A stretch of DNA of 64,000 nt from Colius striatus (Eukaryota; Chordata; Aves; Coliiformes; Coliidae). Both the position numbers and the translations under genes were made by a program. Below are positions 1-14,468 of the stretch, in pieces (within the stretch, counting starts at the first letter, position 1; each line of letters opens with the position of its first letter). Below the pieces are notes generated by a model. That model ran no database searches, had not been told where the DNA came from, and worked only from the letters and a program-made list of their open reading frames with translations. The stretch spans positions 92,772,362-92,836,361 of the forward strand of contig NC_084759.1 in the NCBI RefSeq assembly GCF_028858725.1. The letters are read 5' to 3'.

Positions 1-2559
1 TTACGATGTATCCAGCTCAACTACTCATCCAGGCCCACTTCATAGGCAATGGAAGGGGAAAATATCCTCCTAGAGCAAGATTCACCCCACCCTAGTGTGA
101 GCATCTAAAACAGAGAAGAGGACTTGGCTGCAGAGGGGATTTATCTCCACATTGAATCACATCTGATGAGTATCTGAAGTCTTATGAAAACAATTCCACT
201 GTCAGCCACCGGAAAACAAGTCAACTTGGAGACATCTTCCTACCTGCCTTGCCTGGGTGGAAGCTGTGGAAGCCACAAGCTGGTGTGCGCTGGGCCTCTG
301 AAGACAGAGAGAATGACAGCAGCGACTCTTTAGTTGATGTTAGAGAACCTGTGCGTGCTTTGTTTTTCCTTTGTCACCTGTGTATGTGCCCAGCGTGGTC
401 TGTCCACCAGCACTGTTGTCACACCATGCAGACAACTTGCTCAGCAGTTACTCAGTCAGGGCTGTGGATTTTTCCAATAAGTGTGAAATGGCTTGCTGCA
501 AGCAAGGATTGATGTTGTGTGCTTGACTTGATGGTCTGGTCACACAGTTTGTACCAGCAACAGTAAGAAATGCCTGGGAATCAGCATCAAAAAGCATCTA
601 CCAACGCTCCTTTGTCAGGCTTAGCTGGGATAATGTTTTGCTGAATCCAGGATCTACCTCTTTCTGTTAAAAATAATTTTACTATAGGAACATGCATTCT
701 TATGGTGGTCTTTTATCCAGCATCGTCAGTGGAGAGACCACTGTACCCACTGACAGAAAGACTAGATTTCCTGGGTTTTATTTGTCTTGAAGGACTGGAG
801 TAGGGACATCAGAAAATGTGACTAGGGAGGGAAATTTTTCCTTAGAAAGCCTCCTTAAGTGGAATACCAAGGTGCATTTGTTTATTCATTATGATGACTC
901 CATTCCTTTACTCAATCTCCTTCAAAAGTTAGGTTTTGCAAGTTGCTGTCCACCCACAGGACCAGTGTGATTGGTTTAGATTCACAGATTCAAATTGTAT
1001 CACGCTGTACATGCCTGTGACTAAGCAGCAGCTGTTTTTTCATAACTAATTTTTCTGTGCATCTCCTTTACGAGACCAAATGAAAAGGAAGAGTATTGAT
1101 AACAATGGGAGGGACACTTTGTTACTTCTAATAATTTGGATTTCTTGAGATTTTGCCAGAAATAATGTAGAAACAGAAAAAAAAATAAAGGAGGAAGTTG
1201 CAATAGCCCAAGTTTAAATTGATAAGATAGAATAGGGATTTTGAGTTGCAGTAGCAAGTAAGTAATAAATAATAATAGTGCCAAAAGAACACTGTGGACA
1301 GATAGACCCGGAAAGACAGGGAACATAGAAAGAAAAGTGATGTGAGTAAGGGTGACTTCAAAACTTACAGCCTAAACAGAAATGCTATGGAGAGAAGTGC
1401 TTACAATACAAAGTGTGTAAGAAAGCACAGTAAAGTGGTTTTGACTACAGAGTAATGGGTCGTTCAGCACGTGAGGGTTGTGCAAGACATGAAATGTGTA
1501 GGAGATGGCTATGACAGGAGAAACACACCACTGCCAGAACTTGCTGTTGTGACTGATGGAGGGAGAAGCTCACCTGAGCATGTCCTCTCCTGTCAGAGTT
1601 TGAGCTTTTTGCAACTTTTCCTGTAATTTTTTTTTTCCTGTTGCAAATTGGAGTGTTTTTCAAGCCCAACGGTTTGACATACAGGAAAAGTGGGCAAACG
1701 TCATATTGCCAAATTAGAAAGTCCATTTACTCACCACTGATTTGTTTGGCAGAGGTGAGGTATAGATTAATGCATGAAGAAATTTTTTTCAGGCTGGCAA
1801 AAATTCAGTGAGACTTATGTGTCAGAGCAACATGTCTAGACTTTTTACTGATTGCAGAAAGTTTGAATTCTTTTACTATGAAAAACAATAGTAAAAAAAA
1901 AGAGAACCAAATAAACAACAAAAAAACCCAAACCCAAGGATTGGCAATATTGTGATAGAGGTTAGAATTAGAGAGATTGGAGCTGTACTGGTGTTGGTGT
2001 CTTTTGTACATGGGAAGTGATGTCAATAGGAAAAGGAGGTGAAACTGTTAGACTACAGGAAGAATGGGCGATGGAGATAGGTGATGATTTAAAGCATGCG
2101 CTGGAGCTGACCTCTGCCTTCAGTAATGACGTGCAAACCAAACATGTATGTTTAGACAGGCGTGACACCACGTACACTGAGAGGGAAAAATACATATCTG
2201 TGAGGGGTGTTGTATGCAATTTCCATGAATTGCAGTAGCAGCCCTTACTCATGAACATCATTAACAGGGATGAATAAGGTAATCTTAATGAGCAAAAAAG
2301 CCAGCAGGCAGTTCACCGCACCCTTGGAGGCATGTGGTTCTCTTGCTTCACAGGGGAGGAGCCTCCCGGGATTGCAGTTTCCATTTCAGTGGCACGGGAT
2401 CCATACTAAGTGGGAAAGGGTTGTGTGTTTGGCATGAAAGAACATGTGCTAATGTGGCAAGGAAGGCAGCTGGATGTCTCTGGGGGATGTGTGTGGACCC
2501 CTCCTTTGCTGCAGCTGAGAGGACATGAGGGCTGGGAGGTCTGGTATCCAGCAATCTGT
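1..2559. other. Intergenic DNA, no gene seen
   Basis: No coding exon, RNA gene or recognisable repeat could be supported here. Open frames are short, lack recognisable protein motifs and are broken by stops in all frames. Only simple A- or T-rich runs (for example near 1178-1190 and 1892-1925) stand out. Confidence 0.6.
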
Positions 2560-2612
2560 GATCATGTAGACTGGAAGAGACCTCTGGGGTACACTGCCCA
2601 ACTCTCACACAC
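2560..2612 (-). mobile_element. Possible short CR1 LINE 3' fragment
   Basis: The stretch reads like the degraded 3' end of a CR1 in reverse orientation. It has a 'gactggaagagacctctgg' core followed by 'cccaactc', resembling the CR1 'ggaagggacctct...tccaac' signature. No octamer tail is preserved, so the assignment is tentative. Confidence 0.4.
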
Positions 2613-5600
2613 ACACCCAGAGCAGGACACTGTGATGTAATATCAGGGTCAAAATGGGCAAACACTCCTTGTAGCAGAAGTGGGGATAAACCCTCTGATG
2701 CCAAGTGTATTCAGCTGACGTTTTAGCACTACCGTTTAAGAAATCTCAAATCCAGGTGGGGAAGTGCCAGCAGTGCCCATGGGACACGGGACATCCCCTC
2801 CTGAAATTCCCCACCCTGTCCTCAGCCAACAATGGTAGTTGCCCACCTCCTGCTTCTGCTGCTAATGGATCGGAGACCAGAACTCACTTCTGCTTCCTCC
2901 ACCCAGGACTGTCCCTGGTAATCTCCCTGTTGCTCTCCTCCATCTGTCCTCTCTGCAGCTGTCAGCATGTGGGAAGGAGCTAGGGTCCTACTATTCACCC
3001 TTTCATCCTTCCAGCCCAACCTAAGGAGCATGCTGGGAGGGACAGAGTCTCCATGTGCCAACTATTTTCATTATATTATACTGGTCTCTGTATGCAAGGT
3101 CCTCGACACCTACCACGGGGGCTGGTACACATTGTCACCATCAGACAGCTCCAGAAAGCTGTGATAGTCAGCTCGAAATGGGGGAAAGCTGCAATTTTGT
3201 TCCTGCGTTTTTGTTCTCTGAGCCTTTGGATGAGGCAAGGCCACAGCAACTCTTTAGCCACTGGATAAACAAACATCTTTTTTTTTGATTCCTCATACTT
3301 TCTTTTTGTTTTAAACAAAATCTTGTGTTCTTCTGCTTCCCCGTAATTCTAGGACCTAGGGCTTTATAGTAGGTGTCATGAGCCTAAAAACTCACAATAA
3401 GATCAAGCTGTAAAACATAAAAGAAATTCCAGATAATTTTCCACTCTGAGCACTGCAGAGCCCTTTCTAAATGGTGTTTGTTAAAACGTGGCCTCCCTCA
3501 TTGCCACAGAAATTCAGGTAAGTTTCCCCACTCATCTGGCAAACATTGTTTACATCTTCCAACATTTCAAAAGGAACAGCAATTACCAAAGCTATTCATG
3601 TTCCTAAGTAAATTAAAAAGAAAAAAAGCGCTATGTCATAGCATAGTTGTTGTATCAGCATCATCTGCTTAGCCCAGACTTTTGAATAGCATTTGCTTGG
3701 AGTTTATTTTGAAAGATCTCCAAAAGATGTGGCGGTGCAGTCCAGCAGCACAGAAGACCTTTCTTCCCCTCTGCCGTGACAGCAGCCGGCTGAGGCAATT
3801 CTCCTTCCCTCTTCTGTGTTAAATTACCTTTATCTGATCTGCCCACACTTGCAAATGGCTCAAGTGCCCTTTCAGCCCTATCTGGATGGAGATAAACTGC
3901 TGGTGGGTGGAGCGGTGGTAGGAAGAGCGAACTTCCTCCCCTCTGTAGATGGCTGAAATATGTAATCTTTGAAAATTAAAGGCTCCAATTACCTCCCAGG
4001 GAAGCACTCCCTGCTGTGACGTGGGAGTTGGAGGAGAGCCAGCAGTGCCTCGTCAAGGGAACTCTTCTCCCTGGGTTGGTCCAGGTGCCCATACAAGGAC
4101 CAAAACTTAGGGAAAAGGTGGGAACTGCAGGTTTCATAGGAAAACCATGGAAATCACCTGGAAGCACAGATACAGCAGCACAGTTTCACAGATTCCCCTT
4201 ATATTTTTTTTCACCATGTCCCCTTGCTAGAAGCCTGTAGGGTTGCGGTGGGTACAGAATTGATGCTGCATCATTCAAGCCAGTGGGAAAGATCTTCTGA
4301 GTTGTGAATAAAAGGTTGGCACCCAAGATCTTCAGCAGAAAATACTGATCTCAGCAAGTCAGCTGCAGACCTGACATCCTCACAACTTGTTCCCATCTCA
4401 GCAGTTTCCTTAATGCCCTATTGGGCAAGGTAGCAGTGGGTCCCATGCCACCAAGAGGGTCTTGTGGGGGCTTTTTCTCTCAAGTCCTCTTTCAGGTGCT
4501 TGTATTTGGGAGCCAACAGAGGTTGTTGTTGGCTTGTTTTTAACAGAAGCTCTCATTTGTTGTCATTTAGGATGTATTTCTAATGGCAAACAGCACTTGC
4601 AATCTGCCCAAGGTGTGGGAATTGCAGTGGGCTTTGTGTGAGCCCTGACAGCCTTTGGACCTCTGTTGAACCTGAAGTGCAGACACACACTTTGTAAACG
4701 TGAACCTGTGCAGTCTGAGGATGGATACGCAAAACAAATAAACCAAGTCCCAAAAAACTGCAGCAGTTAATTCTAGGATGGCTTTTATGAGCAAAAAAAC
4801 CCAAACCCATAACAAACAACACCAGAATGAAATAAAAACCCCAGCCCACAGTGGGTGTAGCATAATCATGTCTCCAAGGACTGTGGGAATCCTTCTGTGC
4901 TTATTCATTAAGTGTCTATTCCTCAACAGCAGTCCTCCAGCTGACTGGCTCCAGCTCACCTGCTGCCCCCATCCCAACCAGTTCCCTAACACTCTGGCAA
5001 TCTTCTGATCCAACTTTTTAGCATCTAAAAAGTACCACTGCCCATGATGTGAAAGCTGCTGTCTACTTTGAGTTCAGCTCTCCAGGTATGTGCACTTGAG
5101 GCGAAGAAAGGAATTCCTGTCTAGAAAAATCAGCAGGGAGAAGCAGGGGCAGAACCCCCTTCAAATTTCACACTGCAAAGCAAGGCTGAAAGGAAAGCAT
5201 CACCCATCCAGTGCTGTGGGTAATAACTCATCCTGGCTGCCTGAATAAAGTCAGGACCAGCCAGACCCAGGGTACTAGTGCTGCTTCCAGTAAAGGAAGA
5301 TCCCAGTGCATCCTTGCAGTGCTGTTTCTCCCTGTTTTAGGTGGTGTTATTGAAACTGGCAACGCAAGTGAGTACTGGCTTGCCTGGGCCTAGTGCAGGC
5401 ATCGTCCAGTCAGCACAGCTCAGATGAAAGCTGTTTTGCAGGACTCTGAAAATGCCAAAAATAGCAGTGTTTGAGCAAATCTTCCTATTTGCTTACAGAT
5501 TTCTTGGGTGTTTTTAAAGCCTCAAGGAGATGCATGTGATCATTTATACCTTAAGGTCAAGCTTACACCAGTCAGGACAAAAAACCCCTCAAGACCTGGG

Positions 5601-8600
5601 TCTGTGTTGTGTTGGCCACATATTTTGTTCCTTCCATCTTTAGCTGAGTCTGTGAAAAAGTGCAAACAAATACCCTAAACAAAACTCTTTGTGCATGGGC
5701 ATTTTCAACCCTGCTCTTCCTTCCAAGTCTCCATTTAACCCTTTTGATGTGCCTTTTCCCATTTCATCCAAGCTTATTTAAGGATAGGCTATTTTTTTCT
5801 CCGGAGTTGCTGAAGCACAAAGGTCACTTGGTGTATTTTTTTTCTTTTAAAGGGACACAGTATCTGTTCTTGGAGCGCCAAGAATATTTGTTAAGGTGTT
5901 TGCTGGTTATAGCTTTCCAAGAAAAAAAAAATCACTCAAGAACTAAAATTAATCCTGGGAAAATTCAAGCCAACAAGAACATCCTTGAGAAAGCCGAAGC
6001 ATAAACAGGGGGTGAGAAAACAAACATTGCTTTGAATACTGCTGCTTGTGATGTTGCTCCGACAGAAGGAAACGGGCTCAGACTTTAATGGATCAAAGGA
6101 AACAAAAGACTGGCTTGGCTTCACTCACCGTATCCAGACAGCTGTATATACTCAGTAACAGCCAGAAATAGACTATTTTTTCCTTCTATAAATAAAAAGT
6201 ATGCCTCAACCAACTATCACTTATAAACCACAGTATGTAATAGTTTTAGAATCAGAGATCGGATTCTTTGTTGCAGGTTAGGGTAAGCAGGTGGTTTCAT
6301 TGCATGGCAGGTTTAATAAGGTACTGTGGGATAGTGAACTGAAACGAATGTCACTTCACACATACCTTTTAACAGAGTGCTAGGAGCACAGCAAGTGTAT
6401 TTAAGGTTGTGCACGATGAAGGGATTGTGTTTGCCTGAAAGGGTATCAGGCTGTATTTGTGGACTGTACTGCCAGCAAACCTCCCCTTTGTTTTGAAATA
6501 CAAGGATATAACTAAATTGTAGCAGTATAGCAAGTATATAATACATGAAAAACAAATATCACCTAAGAAAAAAATGGTAATTTAAAAATGTTACAGCTCT
6601 CTATGCAGCATGACTTTTGATACCTTTGGTTCTGTAATTGAAGAGTGTCACCATAAAAACACAGGTTTCTTCCATATGTCTCTGTCTAATCCAATGCATA
6701 CTGTGACTGGTAGTCTTAAAAGATTCATTGCTGGTATTTAAGAGTCAAGTCCAATTGTAATATTAATTTTACAACTAATGCAGTCAAAACACCAACTGCT
6801 GCTAAACATGATTGCACAACCTCAAATTAAAGTGTGCTCTAATTTACCCAGAGCTATGCTATTTATCATGTTTTATACTGGTTATCATCAACTACCCAGT
6901 TTGTCCAACACTTTAGATGTTATTATTTCTAGGAGGGGTTGAAGCTGCTCCGTGCCAAAACTGCCAGTTGTACTGGGTTGAGACAACCATTAAACTCCTG
7001 CAGACTGAAGCCAATTTCATTATGAATCACGGATTTTGTGGATTACCACATGCTTACTTAAAAGGACAAATAGCTTTACCACTACAGGAATAACAGTCTC
7101 AGTGAGATCAAAAGCAAGAAGGAAAAAAAAAAAGCCTCTAGTCATGAAGAACGCTCAAAGCAAGTGGCTGCACAAGGATTATGTATTACCCATGTGTGTA
7201 GAGCAAAGCAAACTGTCATTAAATGTTCCTAGGAAGGCAGCTGAAGAGTGCTGGCAAATTTTTAGGCTCTGGAGCTTTGGAGGAGAGCATTTTATATACT
7301 TTTTTTTTTTTCTTAAATGGATACTTTTTGTTAAGCTCCTTACAGCAGCTAAAAGAAGATGTCAGGCTTGCCTTGGACTTCTATGAACATATTCGAAAAT
7401 CGGGGCCAGGGATGATGATCTGGAGCTTAAGGACTTACGAACTCGGCATTGGGTAGCAGCAGAAGAAAAAGTCTGGGATTTTGCACTGGGTGACATTTCT
7501 GATAATCTAGATACTTGCCAGTACTTATTTATCCTAACTTAGAGGTACAGGTCCTGCAGTTTAGAGCTGCAAATATCGAAATCCTGCATATACCCCACCC
7601 CTCTATATGTAGGAGAATAAACTGAAGAACCATCTATTTTCATTTAGTGGCAACACACTCTGAGTGAAGACCTATCTGATGTGTTTTCAGGGACATGGCT
7701 TCTTTAAAAAAAAACAATATCTGTATAGCATAGTGTCTCTTATGTGGTACACATATGACTGCAGGAGTAACTCTTCCTGTCTGCACAGTCTACAGAAGCA
7801 ATACATGGGTCTCAGCCAATAGCTATTTTTCTTTCCTAGGCCTATTTTTAAAATAAATTTGAAAAAAAAAGATTCAAAAAGCAAGGCAACACACATGACA
7901 ATTTAGCCACAAGTTACTTGAAGGCATCTCTCAAGTGCAGCAGTCTTCCTGCCAGTCTCACGTGTTGCCCTGTAACATAGCTGGAGGACTCATGCTAACT
8001 TTGGCCACAGCCATCATGCCACGAGGACTCAGGGACACAGCCAGAATGGCTCTGTGCAGCCAGTGCTCTGTCATCGCTATTCCTTTGCCCAGGACCTCTC
8101 TTCATGTTCATCAGAGCAACAACATGACATAAAGACCAAATACTGTGTCTTAGAACATGGACTTTTCTCCTCCTGTGCCTTGGCACCCTTCCCAAGTATT
8201 CAAGAACAGTACAGGAAAGAAAAAGACATTGATGACATCCCTATTATTCATTTTCTAACTTGAAGGAAGTAAGATTTGAGACGCTTTTGAAGGTCATTCC
8301 TCAAGTCCAAGTTTGACTGTGGCTGTGGGGAGGTGCATGACTACATGTGCTGAAGAAGAACAAATCCCAATAAGTGAGACACGATTTCAGGCCAGAGAAT
8401 GAGCTGTATATATAAGCAATCTCAATGGACTTTACCCAGCTCTGTGAGAATGTTATTTCCCACCTTCATGAGCTGCCAGGCATGCAGCTGGTCATTGCTA
8501 CTCACTCATGCAGAGAGAGATACAGTCTTTCAGGAGTTTTGGGTGGGCTGATGCTACATAGCGACCTGAGGAGGAGAAATAGGATGGTGCTGGGTGCACC

Positions 8601-11150
8601 CATGGGCTGTGGGATAGGTGTATAGCACAATTATTATGGATTTTTCATTCTATCTTTGGTTTATGACATTTATTTGTTTTCATTGGTCCTGGGCATTCCA
8701 AATATGCGCTTAAAGGAAAATGGTAGGGACGTTAAAGCTTCTCTCATTTTCAGGATTAAGTAAAGAGAAAAATCTACCTAGTTTTCACATGAAGGTTAGA
8801 GCTCCCCTCTGCCAAAGACACGGAGAAGGAAACATGGGATGTTATTCAGAGTCATGGGGAGACAGAACCAAGCTGTTACCATGGCCATGGCATAGACAGA
8901 GAGACCCCTCACACGGCCAAATCATGGATGCTATCTACTCCCAGGGATGTGGCTGTGGCTGAGGCTGAGACATGCATCTAGCAGGAGTCACAGAAGGAAG
9001 AGCTTCCCAGGCAACCAAGCAGTAATGGTGTGTGGTGTGAGCCAGGCCACACTCAGCCCCACCACGTCTCTGCAGAAAGCAACCTCAGCCAGCTGCAGGG
9101 AGATTTAACACCTTCTTGTTCCAGTGCCTTCCTGCCTGTGGATAAGGCTTTGTGTAGCCCAATCTTGGATGTTTTGCATGTAGATTTCTTGATCAGCTGA
9201 AAATAAAGTATTGCTTCTCACAGAGAACAATTTCCTTTGGCAATATGTAAAGAGCAGTGGGCACTTACACAGGCCTCCTTAGGAGTGAGTGAATCACAGG
9301 AGATAAGTGAATGAAATGACACAACCCATATGACTTAGTACAGTCCCATGACATGTACAAAGCATGTTGTTAGGTCACAGTTTCACCTCCTTCAGATCCA
9401 GAAAAGGTGTAGTTGGTACTTCTCCTGTATATTTTAGCACAGCCAGCAGGATCATAGTCCAGTTTTCCTCACAACAGGTGTGACAGAACATCTCTTACTC
9501 ATACAAGCCGTGCTACGTGTAGGGCTGGGATGGTGAAATGTAACACTTGGTGTTCTCTTGGTATTTCACCATAAACATACAAAGAACAAAATGCAGCAAA
9601 CGGAATCTTTGAGGCCTTGCTAACATGATCTTAGCTCATCCTCCATTGCTGCAGCAGATCAAACGCAGAGCAGCCACTCCAACTTGGGCAGCAGCATTGC
9701 TTCAAGCCAAACAAGCCTAAATTGAGAGCTGGAACAGCAGGTACGTGAATCTGAGCAGATGAACAGACAAACAGGACTTGGAGCTGTGCTGGCTTATGTG
9801 CCACTAGTGCAGGACATGGCTACGATCACTTATGTCTGGCCCTTGTATATACAGTACCAGTGAGCATTGTGTTGCTATGCTGGATGCAAATCCCCTCTGG
9901 GCCTTGCTCCCAAAACGACTATTCCCCATCATCCCACTTCTACAGTTACTTTCTGTTGCCTCTGACCACCCCTGAGCCTGCCCCAGCCTTCCTATGAGCC
10001 TAAGGCACCTTTGTCTTCCACTCCAAATGGAGATCAACATCACTCTGTCAAGGTGAGATGCACTGGCAGCTTTCCTATGTTTTGCTTTATAAGGGCTCAG
10101 CCAGGACACCCCTGCATACTTGGGAGAGGCGAGTAGTTTGTGGCTGAAAGGACAAAGTTCTCTCTCTGGGTGACATGGCTCATCTGGCAGCCCTGAACTC
10201 TTGTACAGAGCACACTACCTACGCTGCTGGGCAGCCAGCCAGGAGCTGCACCCACAAGGAGCCCGACCCACTAGGATAAAAGAAATCAACTTTCTGCTTG
10301 TGGGGTTTTGGTACTTTTTTTTTTTTTTCAGTCTCTTTTGTCACTAGATCTCATGCTTATTCTTTTCCTCTCTGACAGAAGCCTGTCCACATCTCAAGAT
10401 CTTCTTTTAAAACCTTCTCCAACTTGTAAATAAACATTGATAAAAGCTGCAATGATAGCTGTTAATGCTTGATTATAAAACATCCACCGTGCAACATGCA
10501 GGTGCTGACAGCAGCTAAATTCTGGCTTAGGTAGCCTTTGCTTTGCTTTCCATGATGCTCTCAACATTCTGCTCGCCTTAGCAATATTAACATGTTGCTA
10601 TGCTGCTGCCTGACCTGGAAGTCCTATCTTGGGCCTGTCTGTACACCTGCTCCCAGCTGGACCTTCAACCTCCTAGGTGTGCCCAGATGGACGGTGAAGA
10701 AGCAAGTTCAAAGAGGCAGTGAGCAGGCTGTACATGACTGGCTGGAGATAAGAGCCCAGACAGTGATAATGTTATGAGTCATGCAATGAATGAGGGCTGC
10801 TCCCTATCAGACTGCTGAAACCTTTGCTCCTTCAGACAGCAGTAGCTCCCGACTGGCCTTGGCCGCTCTGAGGTCAAAGTTGCTCCCTGTCCTGAAATTA
10901 CTCACAGGTCAGGACCTCAGGTGTTAAGCCTCACTTCTGAGGAAACTCATAAAATGGGTTTATGAAAGCCAACGAGTACTGTAAAAGTTGACACACCCTT
11001 GTCTATACTTCATGCATCTGCAGGTAGGTGCTGCTCCGGTTAATTGCTACCTTGTAAAGAGATCTGGTTCCAGCTGCCATCCTCCACATGACCCCTGCTA
11101 TCCATGGCAGGGGTGCTGCTGGCATTGGGCTTCTTGGTCACTCATCACAT
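2613..11150. other. Intergenic DNA, no gene seen
   Basis: About 8.5 kb with no supportable exon. ORFs of up to about 116 codons occur but show no domain, no splice-site framework and no biased composition. Local T- or A-rich tracts occur near 7120-7132, 7301-7311 and 10315-10329. The stretch around 10430-10560 is AT-rich with GATA-like and homeodomain-like motifs, but nothing decisive. Confidence 0.55.
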
Positions 11151-11152
11151 GA

Positions 11153-11930
11153 ACATTTCAACGAGACCAGGACAAGCTGGAGAGTTGAGGTGTGGAGAAA
11201 TCTAATGAAATTCAACAAGGGCGAGTGTAGAGTCTGACATCTGGGAAAGAATAATCCCATGTACCAGTACAGGCTGGGGAATGAACTGTTAGAGAGTAGA
11301 GTAGAGTAGGGGAAAGTGACCTGGGGGTGCTGGTGGACAGCAGGATATGCATGAGCCAGTAATGTACCCTCACAGCCAAGAAAGCCAATGGCGTCCCTGG
11401 GGTGTATCAGAACCACATCTGGAATACTGTGTCTAGTTCTAGGCCCCTCAGTTCAAGAAGGACAGGAAAGTGCTGGAGAGAGTTCAGCACAGGGACACCA
11501 AGGTGATGTGGGGAATGGAGCATCTCCCTTATGATGAAAGGCTGAAGGAGCTGGGGCTCTTCAGCTTGGAAGAGACTGAGAGGTGATCTCATTAATGTTT
11601 ACAAATGTGTAAAGGGTGGGTGTCAGGAGGATGGAGCCAGGCTGTTCTCAGTGATGGACAATGATAGGACAAGGGCCAATGGGTATGAATTGGAATATAA
11701 GAGGTTCCAAAGAAATACAAGGAAAAAACTTCTTTACTGTGAGGGTTATGGAGCACTGGAACAGGCTGCTCAGATGGGTTGTGGAGTCTCCTGCTCTGGA
11801 GACATTCAAAACCCACCTGGACAAGTTCCTGTGTGGCCTACTCTAAGTGATCCTGCTCTGGCAGGGGGGTTGATCTACAAGGTCTTTCCAGGTGCCTTCC
11901 AACTCTTAAGAGTCTGTGATTCTGTGATTT
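11153..11930 (+). mobile_element. CR1 LINE, 5'-truncated copy
   Basis: This is a CR1 non-LTR retrotransposon fragment in forward orientation. The left part is the decayed end of the reverse-transcriptase ORF ('gacctgggggtgctggtgg', then 'ccacatctggaatactgtgt'). It is followed by the 3' segment with 'gaggttccaaagaaatacaa', 'ctggacaagttcctgtgtgg' and a terminal 'gattctgtgatt' octamer-type tail. Stops interrupt the coding part, and the piece that normally lies before 'ccacatctgg' appears deleted near 11400. It is an inactive fossil. Confidence 0.93.
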
Positions 11931-12272
11931 CCTCAGTGCCCTTCCAGAAGTAGAGGTGGCCCTTGTTCACCACCCATGCTTGCGTCACAGGGATGTTAAT
12001 CTCAAAGGGAGAGAGTTAGTCTTGGCTGAGAGGAACACAAATAGGCTAGATTTGAGCACATTGCAGAGTCCTACAAGCAAGGTCAATGAAAGACAAACAG
12101 GTAGTATCTAATTGTACTCCTCAAACCAAAAAAGACTTAGTCACTTTCTCTCGGTTGTTTTGGAAAACGTGCTCTGAGGGGCCAGCTTCGGCTGGTCCCA
12201 GCCATCATCAGGGAGGGCTCAGCTGCTGCTGACATGAGGGCAGCTTCCAAAACTGGAGGTGATGTCCAGGTT

Positions 12273-12727
12273 TCACAAAATCACAGAAAACCAGAATCCC
12301 AGAACGGTTGGGGCTGCAAGAAATCACTAGAGATCATCCAGTCCAACCTCCCTGATAAAGCAGCTTCACCTTGATCAGGTCACACACGAATGCATCCAAG
12401 TGGGTTTTGAAAATCTCCAGAGCAGGAGACTCCACACCCTGCCTGGGCAGCCTGTGCCAGGGCTCCTTCATCGTCATACGAACAAAGCTTTTCCTCATGT
12501 TAAGTGAAAGTTCCTTTATTCAAGCTTGTGCCCATTACCTCTTGTTCTGACACTGGACACTACAAAGAAAAGACTTGCCCCATCCTCTTGACATCTACCC
12601 TTTAGGTACTTTTAAGTGTTGATGAAATACCCCTTTAGTCTTCTCTTGTCCAGGCTAAACAGCCCCAGGTCTCTCAGCCTTTCCTCATAAGAGAGACATT
12701 CCAGTCTCCTGATCGTCTAGGTAGCCC
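12273..12727 (-). mobile_element. CR1 LINE fragment, reverse orientation
   Basis: The 3' end lies at the left: 'aatcacagaaaaccagaatc' is followed by the 'gatcatccagtccaacctcc' signature. The body then continues through 'agtgggttttgaaaatctcc', 'cttttcctcatgttaagtga' and 'caggctaaacagccccaggt' to the broken 5' edge. It sits about 340 bp from the forward CR1 at 11153-11930, giving two divergently placed copies. Confidence 0.93.
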
Positions 12728-13883
12728 CAGGTTTATTAGGCTGCTCAGATGCCTTCATTCTTGTTGATATCTTTCGGAGAATCATTGGTGTGTGTTATCA
12801 AGGGTGACGCTCAAAAGGAAGAGACCCCATTCTGGGGACTGGACTGGCAAAGAAGACTTCCAGTGAGAAACTGACCTATTTTCCATCTTTGCACTCTTCC
12901 CACTTGTTTGCTGGCGTGGGCAGGGGAGGAGGAGAATAGCTGCAGAGTAGAGCAGCTGGAGCCAACACTGACATCAAGCTTGCCAGATTGTCTCTTGGGT
13001 GAATGGGTGCAGCACGAGAGGGGAACCACCTCCAGTGCTTGTGGGTTGGTCTTTGGCCACTCTGGTCCTTGGCAATGAGTCATTGCCAGTCCCCCACTCC
13101 AAATGGAAAAATACTTCTGGATGTTAAAAAGAGCTTGTAACAAGTTTCATCAGGTTTTAACAGTCCTACAGAGCTTAGCTGAGCAGATAGACTGGCAAAG
13201 ATACAGCATCTCTCCTTACATACACACACATACACGTGCACACACTCTGCTTCTATAGGTCTCTTTTGGTTATGTTTTGAGTCTCTAGGGAACACTGACT
13301 AGGAGGGATGATATTCTTGGAGGACAAGAAACAGGCTCTGCATGCTCCAGAAAGGCTTTAGCTTGCAAAGGCTTGTTCCTCCATCACTGCTTTTAAGTAA
13401 GTTAAGGTCTGATTTAACTGTCAAAGACAATTACTGGATTGGGTTCACTTTTCCCGGAAAGATATTCACTCAAAATCAGCTTTTTCTGAAAACACTTTGC
13501 AGAGAATAAAATGTTATTGGCAGCTATTAAGTCCTAAATGTTGTTCGTCTGCTGCAGCACAGGGACATGGGAGCAACAAGGATTCAAATACCACAGCAGG
13601 GCCATGGGCTGCACTCCTCATACCTCCTCTGGGCTTGCACAACACCTTTGTCCACAGGATCTCTTGCCTGGCCCAAACCCCACTCAAAGCAGGGCTGACC
13701 CCAGCCCTGTGCCAGGCTATCCTCTGCTCCCCTGTTGCACAGTGGCTGCTAGATCTCTGGGTATCCTCCTTTGTGATTGCCTGCCTGGATCCATTGTTTC
13801 CTCCATGTCCTCTGTTGAAGGATAGGAATGAAATCATCAAATTGTTGCAGAATGGATGATTTTTAGGAAAAGAAAATTAAGAT

Positions 13884-14095
13884 TTTCAATTCCAACTGCC
13901 TCATTCAGGGCTGACAAGAAGTCATGTTATTAAGGGCATTGTCCAAAAGCCTCTTAAATACTGATAGGCTTAGGATATTGACCACATCTCTAAGGAGCCT
14001 ATTGTAGTGTTCAACCACTGGCTCGGTAATGTTTCCTATATGTCAAGTCTGAACCTCCTCTGGTGAAGCTTTGAATAAGAGACATTCACAAGTGG
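13884..14095 (-). mobile_element. CR1-family fragment, reverse orientation
   Basis: The segment matches the general pattern of another CR1 subfamily read backwards: 'gggcattgtccaaaagcctc', then 'gaccacatctctaaggagcc', 'caaccactggctcggtaa' and 'gtcaagtctgaacctcctct'. It is more diverged than the other copies, so it is probably older. Ends are approximate. Confidence 0.75.
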
Positions 14096-14468
14096 GTTTA
14101 CGTTGCTTCCACCAAGCCCTCTGCAGAGTTCCTCTCCCAAATTACTTCAGGCTGATCTGTTTCATATACATTTTAATGTCTGCTTTATTCTTGATATGTG
14201 GTGTTGTTAGGGTACATTCCAAATTTCAGGGAGCCCTCCTCTCAGGTCTGCCTTTGTCCAAACATAACGGCATAAGGGACCGTCATTCCTTGGAGGCTTT
14301 GTGCCATCACTTGTGCTACAGAAATGTAGCAGTGCTCTCTTCAAAGTCCTCTCAGCTATTAACCCAGAGAACTCATTGAAGTTCATAAAGCTGTTTCTAT
14401 CAATTGTTGTGTAAGTCTACATTTGCATTACAAGTGCTATTCCTGCTGACTTCTTTGGTTTATGAAAG

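Noticed and set aside
7036..7386. 116-codon ORF, the longest in the first 10 kb
   Set aside because: It contains lysine and phenylalanine homopolymer runs from A and T tracts and shows no domain or splice context.
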